The notes under the pieces: generated by a model
The model's database searches: none
What the model was told of the DNA's origin: nothing
What the model saw: the letters and a program-made list of their open reading frames with translations, nothing else
From: an uncultured Clostridia bacterium
GTDB taxonomy: Bacteria; Bacillota; Clostridia; Oscillospirales; Acutalibacteraceae
Direction of reading: 5' to 3'
Length of the DNA stretch: 50,018 nucleotides
Assembly: GCA_937907605.1 (NCBI GenBank)
Contig: CALCYI010000075.1
Location: 1 to 50,018, forward strand
Shown here: positions 28,056-35,642 of the stretch, one piece after another
Layout of the letters: each line of letters opens with the position of its first letter
Numbering within the stretch: the first letter of the stretch is position 1
Program-made: the position numbers and the translations under genes

Positions 28056-28070
28056 ATTCTTAATACCTAA

Positions 28071-28099
28071 ATTATATAATAAAAACCATTAATTATCAA
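28071..28099 (-). promoter_or_regulatory. Promoter of the membrane protein gene
   Basis: Minus strand: TTGATA (28094-28099), 17-bp spacer, TATAAT (28071-28076), 15 nt before the ATG. Confidence 0.65.
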
Positions 28100-28144
28100 T
28101 AATATGAATTAATGATTAAAAATTTTAAATTTTTTTTACTTCTA

Positions 28145-28173
28145 TTTACTTTTTTATCGACATGTATTATAAT
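28145..28173 (+). promoter_or_regulatory. Promoter of the lipoprotein gene
   Basis: TTTACT (28145-28150), 17 bp, TATAAT (28168-28173). Confidence 0.6.
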
Positions 28174-28228
28174 CGAGTTGATTAAAATGCAGTAATTTCT
28201 ACTTTTTTATAAACAAGGGGTGTTTTAA

Positions 28229-29236
28229 TTGAAAAAAGGAATAGCTATACTTTTAGCTCTTGTTGTTATGCTGCCTTCCGTCTTCGTTGCGTGCCAGAAG
28301 AAGCCCGATGAAGAGGAAATAAATAACTCCGAGGTTGGCGGTCTTGAGGATGCCGATACCGAAATTGAGTTCATTGAACAGGAAGTTACCGACGCCGACG
28401 GAAATGCTGTTACCGACGCTAACGGAGAAAAGGTTACCGAAGAGGTTGCGGTAGTTGTTGAAGAGGACGAGAACGGCAACAGAATCGGTATCGTTCTCGA
28501 TAAGGAAGGTAACAAGACTGACAAAACCATTGACCTTTCTAAAGATAAAAACAAAAACAAAAACAAGAACAAAAATAAGAACGATAATAAGAAGAACAAT
28601 GGTAAAGACGATCACGGTAACGAAGCTGTTGATCCCGCTACTCCCGCAGAGGAACCCGAAAAGCAGGATCCTATAGAGGATGCTAAGGGCGAAACCGATC
28701 CTAATTCGTCAACCAAAACTAATTATACCGTTCCTAAAACAAGCGACAGCGGTAAGTCAGTTAATATTAACGCCGACGATATGACAGTTATGACCGCTAT
28801 GCTTGAGGTTCCGTATCTTTACGAATTCAGCTACGAGAACTCTGAAGGCGTTCCGATTGCAGCCGCTTCTCACGCTGCGCTGTGGATGCTTCACAGAGAG
28901 GGACTGAGCATGACCAGCTTTCCCTCGGGTACCGTTGTTATCGATCTCTTTAAGTACTTTGGACAGACCGTAGTAAACTTCAAGAGCAAGTGTAACGCAG
29001 AGGGAACAAACCTTCTTCAGTATAAGGAAACAACCGACACCTTCATGGTTTCATCTTACGAGAACAAGCAACAGTCGGTTGAAATCACTAAGGTTGAGGA
29101 CCTCGGCAATAACTATTTCAAGGTTACGGGTAAGGTCAGCAACGCGGGCGGCAAGAAAAAGGTCGTTGCGATTATGCAGAAGAACAAGCTTGACCTCTCG
29201 CTCGGCTTCTCGGTTAAGGCGCTTAAATGGTCATAA
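28229..29236 (+). CDS. Lipoprotein with Lys/Asn repeat linker
   Basis: 335 residues, TTG start 6 nt after GGGGTG. A signal peptide with an FVAC lipobox (Cys near residue 22) is followed by a Glu/Asp-rich stretch with repeats of VTDADG / VTDANG, a (KN)n-type linker near residues 107-125 (DNA repeat of AAAAAC units), and a folded C-terminal domain of about 160 residues. It is likely anchored outside the cell. The DANG-type repeats may bind Ca2+, which is inference. Not a recognised family. Confidence 0.8.
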   Translation: MKKGIAILLALVVMLPSVFVACQKKPDEEEINNSEVGGLEDADTEIEFIEQEVTDADGNAVTDANGEKVTEEVAVVVEEDENGNRIGIVLDKEGNKTDKTIDLSKDKNKNKNKNKNKNDNKKNNGKDDHGNEAVDPATPAEEPEKQDPIEDAKGETDPNSSTKTNYTVPKTSDSGKSVNINADDMTVMTAMLEVPYLYEFSYENSEGVPIAAASHAALWMLHREGLSMTSFPSGTVVIDLFKYFGQTVVNFKSKCNAEGTNLLQYKETTDTFMVSSYENKQQSVEITKVEDLGNNYFKVTGKVSNAGGKKKVVAIMQKNKLDLSLGFSVKALKWS

Positions 29237-29256
29237 TTTAGTTAATAATTAGTAGA

Positions 29257-29285
29257 AACGGCGGAAGCATAACGCTTCCGCCGTT
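29257..29285. terminator. Bidirectional terminator
   Basis: AACGGCGGAAGC, loop ATAAC, GCTTCCGCCGTT: a perfect 12-bp stem between the lipoprotein gene and the convergent rpiB. Confidence 0.88.
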
Positions 29286-29291
29286 GATATT

Positions 29292-29744
29292 TTAGTAAAC
29301 CTTTTCGCCGTTTTCTATTGCGGTAATCTGGTCAATTCGCGTCTGATGACGTCCGCCCTCAAATTCGGTATTGAGGAACACATCAACAAGCTCGATTGCA
29401 AGCCCTGCGCCGACTACCCTTGCTCCCATACAAAGCGCGTTTGCGTCGTTGTGCGCCCTCGTGTACTTTGCGCTGAAATAATCGCTGCAGCAAGCAGCTC
29501 TTATTCCCTTTACCTTATTAGCAGCCATTGAGATACCGATACCCGTTCCGCATACAAGTATTGCCTTGTCAGCTTTGCCCTCAATAACCATATCGCAGGC
29601 CTTCTGAGCCGAGAGCGCATAATCGTATCTTTCGGGAGAATAACAGCCCGCGTCGATATATTCAATTCCCTTTTCCTTTAAATAACCGTTAATGATTTCC
29701 TCCTTAAGCGGAAATCCTGCGTGGTCTGATGCTATTACTACCAT
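29292..29744 (-). CDS. rpiB: Ribose-5-phosphate isomerase B
   Basis: 150 residues, RpiB/LacA/LacB family. It interconverts ribose-5-P and ribulose-5-P. Seen: IASDHAGFPLKE at the N-terminus, catalytic Cys in LVCGTGIGISMAANK near residue 65, and the base His in RAHNDANALCMG. Last gene of a four-gene operon; GGAG overlaps the end of tsaB. Together with the arabinose genes it serves pentose metabolism, but the operon link is to tsaB/tsaE and fhs. Confidence 0.95.
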   Translation of the reverse strand: MVVIASDHAGFPLKEEIINGYLKEKGIEYIDAGCYSPERYDYALSAQKACDMVIEGKADKAILVCGTGIGISMAANKVKGIRAACCSDYFSAKYTRAHNDANALCMGARVVGAGLAIELVDVFLNTEFEGGRHQTRIDQITAIENGEKVY

Positions 29745-29748
29745 TCTG

Positions 29749-30423
29749 TTATACTCCTTTTTTAAGCTTTAATTCCCTTTCCGCCTGTGAGAGCCTTAAG
29801 TACAAAGGCATTAACTCCTCGGGCGGTATTTTATTTTTATTTTCTGCCGCCTTTGCAACCGATACGGCGTTCTGATAGATTTTTTCTTCAGGCGCAAGAC
29901 GGCAGTTTTCGAGATTAATATTCTCGGCGCAGAGCCTTGCTCCATCGCCCGCTATAACGACCTTTTCAAAGTTTTCAAGCTCTTTTCTCAAATCCTCGAT
30001 AGAAATCGCTCTGTCGGGCGTTATACGCTTTATTTCGCCGTCCTTAAGCTCGAACAAAGCGTTATAAAACTGCATTCTCCGCGCGTCCATTACCGCGCAT
30101 ATAACTGCGTCGTCATCGCCGAGGAAGTTATACGCTATCGCCTCAAGCGTGGATACGGGAATACAAGGAACGCTTTTTGTAAAGGCTAAGCCCTTTACAG
30201 TAGCAACGCCTATTCTTACGCCCGTAAACGAACCGGGTCCGTTCGTTACCGCGATTGCGCCAAGCTTTTCAAACGGAGTATCGCCGATAACCCTTTTTAT
30301 CATAGGAAGCAGCGTTTCGCTGTGGGTAAGCCCCGTATTAATAAATTCACTTTTTATTACTCTGTCTCCGTCGGTAAGCGCAACCGAAGCAGTTACCGCA
30401 GAGGAATCAATAGCCAGCAGCAA
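29749..30423 (-). CDS. tsaB: tRNA t6A modification protein TsaB
   Basis: 224 residues, ASKHA fold. It binds TsaD (not in the window) and TsaE to transfer threonylcarbamoyl to A37 of tRNA. Seen: LLAIDSSAVTASVAL at the N-terminus, the hallmark NGPGSFTGVRIGVATVKGLA near residues 65-83, and AVMDARRMQFYNALF. TTG start with GGAGG 6 nt before it, and a 17-nt overlap with tsaE, so it is translationally coupled. Confidence 0.95.
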   Translation of the reverse strand: MLLAIDSSAVTASVALTDGDRVIKSEFINTGLTHSETLLPMIKRVIGDTPFEKLGAIAVTNGPGSFTGVRIGVATVKGLAFTKSVPCIPVSTLEAIAYNFLGDDDAVICAVMDARRMQFYNALFELKDGEIKRITPDRAISIEDLRKELENFEKVVIAGDGARLCAENINLENCRLAPEEKIYQNAVSVAKAAENKNKIPPEELMPLYLRLSQAERELKLKKGV

Positions 30424-30859
30424 AGTCAGCCTCCGCCTCTTCCCTGTTCATTATTGTTATTCTTCGTCTGTTTTCGTCAAGCTTGCTGATTTTTATAAAA
30501 ATTGTATCCTCAAGGAGCGCGCCGAAAACGTTTTCGCTCCATTCGATAAGAACGTAGCTGTCGGGGTCAAAATTGTCAAGAAAGCCCGTTGTGTATAAGT
30601 CCTCCCAGCTTTCTACCCTGTACATATCGTAATGAAATACCTCGTCGCCTTCGTTACGGTAGACGTTCACTATCGCAAAGGTCGGCGACGACACCTCGGC
30701 ATCAATACCGAGCCCCTTTACAAAGCCCGTGGTAAAGGCGGTCTTACCTGCACCGAGGTCGCCGAGAAAGGCAATAGTCGCACCTTTTTTTACCTTCTTT
30801 GCAAAGCGAGAGGCATATTCTAAGGTATCCTCATAGCTGTTTGAAATATATTCTGTCAT
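30407..30859 (-). CDS. tsaE: tRNA t6A modification ATPase TsaE
   Basis: 150 residues, the P-loop ATPase that resets the TsaBD complex. Seen: GDLGAGKTAFTTGFVKGLG Walker A near residue 35, SPTFAIVN, FHYDMYRV and VLIEWSENV. Its ATG shares one base with the fhs stop (TGATG), so it is coupled to fhs. Confidence 0.95.
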   Translation of the reverse strand: MTEYISNSYEDTLEYASRFAKKVKKGATIAFLGDLGAGKTAFTTGFVKGLGIDAEVSSPTFAIVNVYRNEGDEVFHYDMYRVESWEDLYTTGFLDNFDPDSYVLIEWSENVFGALLEDTIFIKISKLDENRRRITIMNREEAEADFAAGY

Positions 30860-32526
30860 CAGAAAAGTCCTACCGTCTTTCCCTCGTCGTCAATATCAAT
30901 TCTGAACGCGGAGGGTGATTTTGAAAGTCCGGGCATGGTCATAATGTTACCAGCAATACATACTACGAAGCCCGCACCGTTTGAAAGCGAAGCGGAGGTA
31001 ATAGTAATCCTGAAGTTCTCGGGTCTGCCGAGGAGCTTCGGATTATCGGAAAGGCTGTATTGAGTTTTAGCAATGCAAACGGGCATCTTGTCAGCTCCGA
31101 GCTTTATAAAGCCGTCGATAGCAGCCTTAGCCTCCTTTGTATAGTCGACGCCGTCAGCGCCGTAAATCTCACGCGCGATGGTTTCAACCTTATCGTAAAT
31201 CGGCATATCGTCGTCATAAAGACAATGGAAATTGCTCTCCCTATCGCACGCCTCAACTACCTTTTCGGCAAGCTCAATACCGCCTGCACCTCCCTGAGCA
31301 AAGCACTTCGTTACCGCAAACTCTGCGCCCTTTTCCTTACAGAATTCCTCAACAAAGCTGATTTCAGCTTCGGTGTCTGCGTAGAAATGATTGATTGCAA
31401 CAAGTACGGGCACGCCGTATTTCTTAAGGTTTTCAATATGCTTGCCGAGGTTTACGCTGCCCCTCTTGAGCGCCTCAAGATTCTCCTCCTTAAGCTCGTC
31501 CTTAGGCACGCCGCCGTTATACTTCATAGAACGCACAGTGGCAACGAGCACGATACAGGAGGGCTTTAAGCCGGCAAAGCGGCACTTGATATCAAGGAAT
31601 TTTTCAGCGCCTAAATCCGAGCCGAAGCCCGCCTCAGTTACTACGTAATTGGCAAGCTTAAGCGCGGTCTTTGTAGCGCGGATTGAGTTACAGCCGTGAG
31701 CAATATTCGCAAACGGACCGCCGTGCATAATCGCGGGGGTATTTTCAAGAGTCTGTACAAGATTCGGCTTAATTGCGTCCTTTAAAAGCACGGTCATTGA
31801 GCCGTTAGCCTTTATATCGCGGCAGTATACGGGCTGTCCGTCATAGGTATACGCAACGAGGATATTGCCGAGCCTTCTCTTTAAATCGAATACGTCGCTT
31901 GCAAGGCAGAGTATAGCCATAACCTCGCTTGCAACCGTAATCATAAAGTGATCCTCCCTCGGTACGCCGTTGAGCTTGCCGCCGAGCGAGCATACGATAT
32001 TTCTGAGCGCCCTGTCGTTGATATCAAGACATCTTTTAACGAGCACCTGACGGGGATCGATATTGAGCTCGTTACCCTGCTGAATAGAGTTGTCGAGCAT
32101 AGCACACATAAGATTGTTTGCGGAGGTTATTGCGTGCATATCGCCCGTGAAATGAAGGTTAATATCCTCCATAGGTACAACCTGCGAATAGCCGCCGCCG
32201 GCAGCACCGCCCTTAATACCGAATACGGGACCGAGCGAGGGCTCGCGCAGAGCAACGATAGCCTTTTTACCTATCTTAGCCATGCTCTGACCGAGACCGA
32301 TTGAAACGGTGGTTTTTCCTTCGCCCGCGGGAGTGGGATTAACCGCGGTAACGAGGATGAGCTTACCGTCGGGATTGTCCTTAACGCGCTCCATAACCTC
32401 GTCTGAAAGCTTAGCCTTATAATGTCCGTAAGGCTCAATTTCGCTCGCGGAAATTCCGATTTCCTGCGCAATTTCGGCAATGTTCTTCATTTTAGCCTGC
32501 TGGGTAATTTCGATATCGGATAACAT
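30859..32526 (-). CDS. fhs: Formate-tetrahydrofolate ligase
   Basis: 555 residues, the usual length. It joins formate to THF with ATP for one-carbon metabolism. Seen: TPAGEGKTTVSIGLGQ P-loop near residue 67, REPSLGPVFGIKGGAAGGG, and AINHFYADTEAE. GGAGGT lies 6 nt before ATG. First gene of the fhs-tsaE-tsaB-rpiB operon. Confidence 0.96.
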   Translation of the reverse strand: MLSDIEITQQAKMKNIAEIAQEIGISASEIEPYGHYKAKLSDEVMERVKDNPDGKLILVTAVNPTPAGEGKTTVSIGLGQSMAKIGKKAIVALREPSLGPVFGIKGGAAGGGYSQVVPMEDINLHFTGDMHAITSANNLMCAMLDNSIQQGNELNIDPRQVLVKRCLDINDRALRNIVCSLGGKLNGVPREDHFMITVASEVMAILCLASDVFDLKRRLGNILVAYTYDGQPVYCRDIKANGSMTVLLKDAIKPNLVQTLENTPAIMHGGPFANIAHGCNSIRATKTALKLANYVVTEAGFGSDLGAEKFLDIKCRFAGLKPSCIVLVATVRSMKYNGGVPKDELKEENLEALKRGSVNLGKHIENLKKYGVPVLVAINHFYADTEAEISFVEEFCKEKGAEFAVTKCFAQGGAGGIELAEKVVEACDRESNFHCLYDDDMPIYDKVETIAREIYGADGVDYTKEAKAAIDGFIKLGADKMPVCIAKTQYSLSDNPKLLGRPENFRITITSASLSNGAGFVVCIAGNIMTMPGLSKSPSAFRIDIDDEGKTVGLF

Positions 32527-32557
32527 AGGAATACCTCCGCAAAAATTTTGTTAAATT

Positions 32558-32586
32558 ATTATAACACATTTGTATATTAATTCCAA
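32558..32586 (-). promoter_or_regulatory. Promoter of the fhs operon
   Basis: Minus strand: TTGGAA (32581-32586), 17-bp spacer, TATAAT (32558-32563). No folate riboswitch fold is seen in the short leader. Confidence 0.65.
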
Positions 32587-32606
32587 CAGGAATTTGAAAT
32601 AATATG

Positions 32607-32635
32607 TTGAAAAATAAAATATTAAACTATATAAT
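32607..32635 (+). promoter_or_regulatory. Promoter of the rodA-type gene
   Basis: TTGAAA (32607-32612), 17 bp, TATAAT (32630-32635); divergent from the fhs promoter. Confidence 0.65.
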
Positions 32636-32671
32636 AGATATACACAATTTTATAAAAAGAACAGGATATTT

Positions 32672-33841
32672 ATGGATAACAGGATTAACAGCAGTAAAAC
32701 CCTGCCCCAATTCCTGAAAGGCTTTGATTTCTGGGTGCTGATATGCGCAGCAGCGGCGTCGTGCTACGGGCTTGCGCTCGTATACAGCGCAACCTATAAA
32801 AATCTCAGCGAGGGAAAGCTGATTACGAGCGACGTGCGTTCAATGCTCGTTTCGGTTGCGGCAGGATTAATAATAGCGGTTATTGTTTCCAATATCGACT
32901 ACGAGATTATCTCTAAGCTCTGGCCGTTCGTCGCGGCGGGCTGCGTAGGGCTGATGATATTCACCTACTTTTTCGGCGTTGCACCGCCGTCAAGACCCGA
33001 CGCAAAGTCGTGGCTGGATTTTAAAATCTTCTATTTCCAGCCGTCTGAGCTGTTAAAGGTAGGGTTCATAATCTCGTTTTCATACCATCTTGATATGGTA
33101 AGGGATAAGATTAACGATATTAAAACGATAATTCCGCTTCTTGTACATATTTCAATACCGATAGGGCTTGTTATGATGACGGGCGACGCAGGAAGCGCGC
33201 TCATATTCCTTATTATGTTTATCGGTATGCTCTTTTTTGCAAGGGTGAACTGGGGCTATTTCGTAGCGGGAATATGTGCTATGATTGTAGGCTTCGTCGT
33301 AGCGTGGAGAGTCGGAATTATCAGCGGACTTCAGCGCCAGAGGATAGTAGCGCTCTTCTACCCCGAATACTACAAGGACGTAATGTATCAGCAGGAGCAC
33401 GGTAAAATCGCGCTCGGCTCGGGCGGGCTTTTCGGTCAGGGCTACCTTCACGGCAATATGACGCAGTCCCTCGTCGGCGGCGTACCCGAAAACCAGAACG
33501 ATATGGTGCTTACCGTTGCGGGCGAGGAGCTCGGCTTTGTCGGCGCAATGGCGGTGCTTCTGCTACTCACGATAATCATACTGAGGGTAATCAGAACCGC
33601 GATGAGCGCAAGGGATAACGTAGGTTACCTTATGTGCAGCGGAATAGCGGTTATGCTGTTTGCGCAGGTACTCGTTAATATAGGAATGGAGCTTGAGCTT
33701 CTGCCCTGTATCGGTATCACGCTTCCGCTCTTTTCCGCGGGCGGTTCAAGCTCAATATGTATCTACTTTGCGCTCGGGCTGTACTTTTCAATTTACAGGT
33801 ACTCAAAAGCGCCAAAAGAAACACTTTTCTATACAAGATAA
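32672..33841 (+). CDS. rodA: RodA/FtsW-type SEDS glycosyltransferase
   Basis: 389 residues and ten membrane helices. SEDS proteins polymerise lipid II glycan strands together with a class B penicillin-binding protein. Seen: YSAT in the first helix region, KSWLDFKIFYFQPSELLKV (the conserved substrate Gln-Pro-Ser-Glu loop), GGVPENQNDMVLTVAGEELGF with the catalytic Asp, and the last-helix PLFSAGGSS. RodA is favoured over FtsW or SpoVE by overall shape, but no mre or pbp gene is in the window to prove it. CAGGA is a weak start site. Confidence 0.88.
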   Translation: MDNRINSSKTLPQFLKGFDFWVLICAAAASCYGLALVYSATYKNLSEGKLITSDVRSMLVSVAAGLIIAVIVSNIDYEIISKLWPFVAAGCVGLMIFTYFFGVAPPSRPDAKSWLDFKIFYFQPSELLKVGFIISFSYHLDMVRDKINDIKTIIPLLVHISIPIGLVMMTGDAGSALIFLIMFIGMLFFARVNWGYFVAGICAMIVGFVVAWRVGIISGLQRQRIVALFYPEYYKDVMYQQEHGKIALGSGGLFGQGYLHGNMTQSLVGGVPENQNDMVLTVAGEELGFVGAMAVLLLLTIIILRVIRTAMSARDNVGYLMCSGIAVMLFAQVLVNIGMELELLPCIGITLPLFSAGGSSSICIYFALGLYFSIYRYSKAPKETLFYTR

Positions 33842-33870
33842 AAAGACATTCCAAGCGGAATGTCTTTTTT
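33841..33870. terminator. Bidirectional terminator
   Basis: AAAAGACATTCC, loop AAGC, GGAATGTCTTTT and further T. It lies between the convergent rodA and CobW-type genes. Confidence 0.9.
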
Positions 33871-33873
33871 GTT

Positions 33874-35214
33874 TTATGCTTCGTCGGAAATGCACTCATC
33901 AAGGGCTTTTATAATTTCCTCCTTGGGCATTCCCCTGCCGATGAAAACGAGCTTATTAACTCTGTCGCCGTAGAGGGGATGCCATGCCGCCGCGATATCA
34001 GGGTTCATATCTAAAATCTGCTTCTTTTCTTTCTCGGGGAAAGCGGCTATCCATGCGCCGTCGTCGGTCGCGGTTTTCTGCTTTCCGCTCTGCTCAAAGA
34101 TATAGGCAATATCGGGGTCCTCGTCTATCCAGAAAAGTCCCTTTGCCCTGATAACCTCCTTAGGCCATTTTGCAAAAACGAATTCCTCAAACTTACGCTT
34201 ACTAAACGGCTTTACGTTCTGATAAACGAAGGTGGAAATGCCGTATTCCTCAGCCTCGCCCTCCTCGTGATGATGATGGTGATGGTGGTGGGAGTGGTGA
34301 TGCTCGTCGTGGTCATCGTGATCGTGATGATGCTCGTCATGATCATCGTGGTCATGATGCTCGTGGTGGTGTTCGTCGTGGTCATCGTGGTCATCGTGGT
34401 CATCGTGGTCATCGTGGTCGTGGTGGTGTTCGTCGTGGTGCTCCTCCTTCATATTTTCGGAGTTTTCGCCCTCGATTTCCATCGCCTTTATCCAGCCAGC
34501 GCTCTCGAGTATCTTTTCATAATCGAATCTGCCCGTTGAGAGAATATCCTTAACGTCAACCTTACCGTAGGTCGTTTCGATAATCTTCGCTTCGGGCTGG
34601 AGCGCCTTAATAACCTCAAGCACGTCAGCCTTCTCCTTATCGGTAACGGCGTCGATTTTATTAAGCACGATAGTGGTGCAGTACTCAATCTGCTGAATAA
34701 GAAGATTCTCAATATCCTCCTCATCAAGATTGTCGTTAAGAAGCGAAGCGCCTGAGCCGAATTCGTCAGCCATACGCTTTGCGTCAACGATTGTCGTAAC
34801 GTTGTCAAGATATGCAACTGCGGGAAGGCGGGACTGCTTTTCGGTACCGTCGAGCATACAGATTGAGCCCGCAATCGGTCCCGGCTCGCAGATACCCGAG
34901 GCCTCGATAAGAATATAATCAAACCTGCCTGATTTAGCAAGGTCGATAATCTGCTTCATAAGGTCAACCTTAAGCGTACAGCAGATACAGCCGTTAGAAA
35001 GCGGTACTAAATTCTCGTCCTTTTGGGTAACCGCTCCGCCCTTTGCGATAAGGGAAGCGTCGATATTAACCTCGCCGATATCGTTAACTATAACGGCTAC
35101 GCGGTAGCCCTCCTGATTTGCAAGCACGTGGTTTAACACCGTAGTTTTGCCTGCTCCGAGGTAACCCGTAAGGAGAGATACGGGAATTCTTTTATCCTTC
35201 TTTGTGAAATTCAT
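33874..35214 (-). CDS. CobW/COG0523 GTPase metallochaperone, His-rich
   Basis: 446 residues. Seen: Walker A GYLGAGKTT (residues 17-25), the COG0523 metal motif GCICC (75-79), LNKID for GTP specificity, and a C-terminal CobW_C domain (about 325-420). Between them lies a tract of some 60 residues (about 257-318) made almost wholly of His, Asp and Glu, encoded by near-perfect 9-bp repeats (ATCGTGGTC on the + strand), far longer than usual. It would store or deliver Zn2+ or another metal to an unknown client. GAGGTG lies before ATG. No Zur box was recognised. Confidence 0.9.
   Translation of the reverse strand: MNFTKKDKRIPVSLLTGYLGAGKTTVLNHVLANQEGYRVAVIVNDIGEVNIDASLIAKGGAVTQKDENLVPLSNGCICCTLKVDLMKQIIDLAKSGRFDYILIEASGICEPGPIAGSICMLDGTEKQSRLPAVAYLDNVTTIVDAKRMADEFGSGASLLNDNLDEEDIENLLIQQIEYCTTIVLNKIDAVTDKEKADVLEVIKALQPEAKIIETTYGKVDVKDILSTGRFDYEKILESAGWIKAMEIEGENSENMKEEHHDEHHHDHDDHDDHDDHDDHDEHHHEHHDHDDHDEHHHDHDDHDEHHHSHHHHHHHHEEGEAEEYGISTFVYQNVKPFSKRKFEEFVFAKWPKEVIRAKGLFWIDEDPDIAYIFEQSGKQKTATDDGAWIAAFPEKEKKQILDMNPDIAAAWHPLYGDRVNKLVFIGRGMPKEEIIKALDECISDEA
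34263..34445. repeat. Tandem 9-bp repeats coding His/Asp tract
   Basis: Imperfect head-to-tail copies of the 9-mer ATCGTGGTC and variants (TCATGATCG and the like), purest around 34377-34421. They encode HDD/HDH units on the minus strand. Such tracts can expand or contract by slippage. Confidence 0.85.
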
Positions 35215-35252
35215 AATATCACCTCAAACTGATTTTAAATTTGTCATAAAGT

Positions 35253-35281
35253 AAATTAGCACAAGTCACCCTAAGTGTCAA
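35253..35281 (-). promoter_or_regulatory. Promoter of the CobW-type gene
   Basis: Minus strand: TTGACA (35276-35281), 17-bp spacer, TAATTT (35253-35258). Confidence 0.6.
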
Positions 35282-35304
35282 GTAGAATGTAATTAAATTT
35301 ATTG

Positions 35305-35333
35305 TTGAATTTTAAAGTAATAGTATGTATAAT
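35305..35333 (+). promoter_or_regulatory. Promoter of the TSCPD-GH36-lepB operon
   Basis: TTGAAT (35305-35310), 17 bp, TATAAT (35328-35333), 40 nt before the ATG. Confidence 0.65.
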
Positions 35334-35373
35334 ATATAGTGCTAAATTGTGTGATTTAGAGAGGAAGTTAAAT

Positions 35374-35631
35374 ATGCAATACAGCTTTACTCCGCACGGC
35401 GTGTGCGCAAGAGAAATATACCTTGACATAAACGAAAACGACGAAACCATTAATGAAATCAAGTTCATAGGCGGCTGTGCGGGCAATACCCAGGGCGTAG
35501 CGGCGCTCGTTAAGGGAAGAAAAATTGACGAGGTTATAGGACTTATTAAAGGTATTGACTGCGCAGGACGCGGCACCTCCTGCCCCGACCAGCTCGCGCA
35601 GGCGCTTGAGGCAATCTCGGAAGAATTATAA
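35374..35631 (+). CDS. TSCPD domain protein (TIGR03905 family)
   Basis: 85 residues from ATG 35374, with GAGGAAG 6-8 nt upstream. The family's name-giving TSCPDQLA is at the C-terminus (residues 71-78), with GGCAGNTQGV near 35 and CAGRGTSC near 65; the paired Cys can bind metal. Related domains sit at the C-terminus of B12-dependent ribonucleotide reductases, and the free-standing form is thought to act in a related way, unproven. First in a three-gene operon with unrelated partners. Confidence 0.9.
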   Translation: MQYSFTPHGVCAREIYLDINENDETINEIKFIGGCAGNTQGVAALVKGRKIDEVIGLIKGIDCAGRGTSCPDQLAQALEAISEEL

Positions 35632-35642
35632 GGAATTAAGCT

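Noticed and set aside
34263..34445. The repeats as a possible CRISPR or minisatellite array
   Set aside because: Units are 9 bp without spacers and stay in frame with the CobW-type protein, so they are coding repeats.
34267..34539. A + strand frame of Val/Met repeats opposite the CobW gene
   Set aside because: It is the antisense of the His/Asp repeat tract; its odd composition comes from the repeat.
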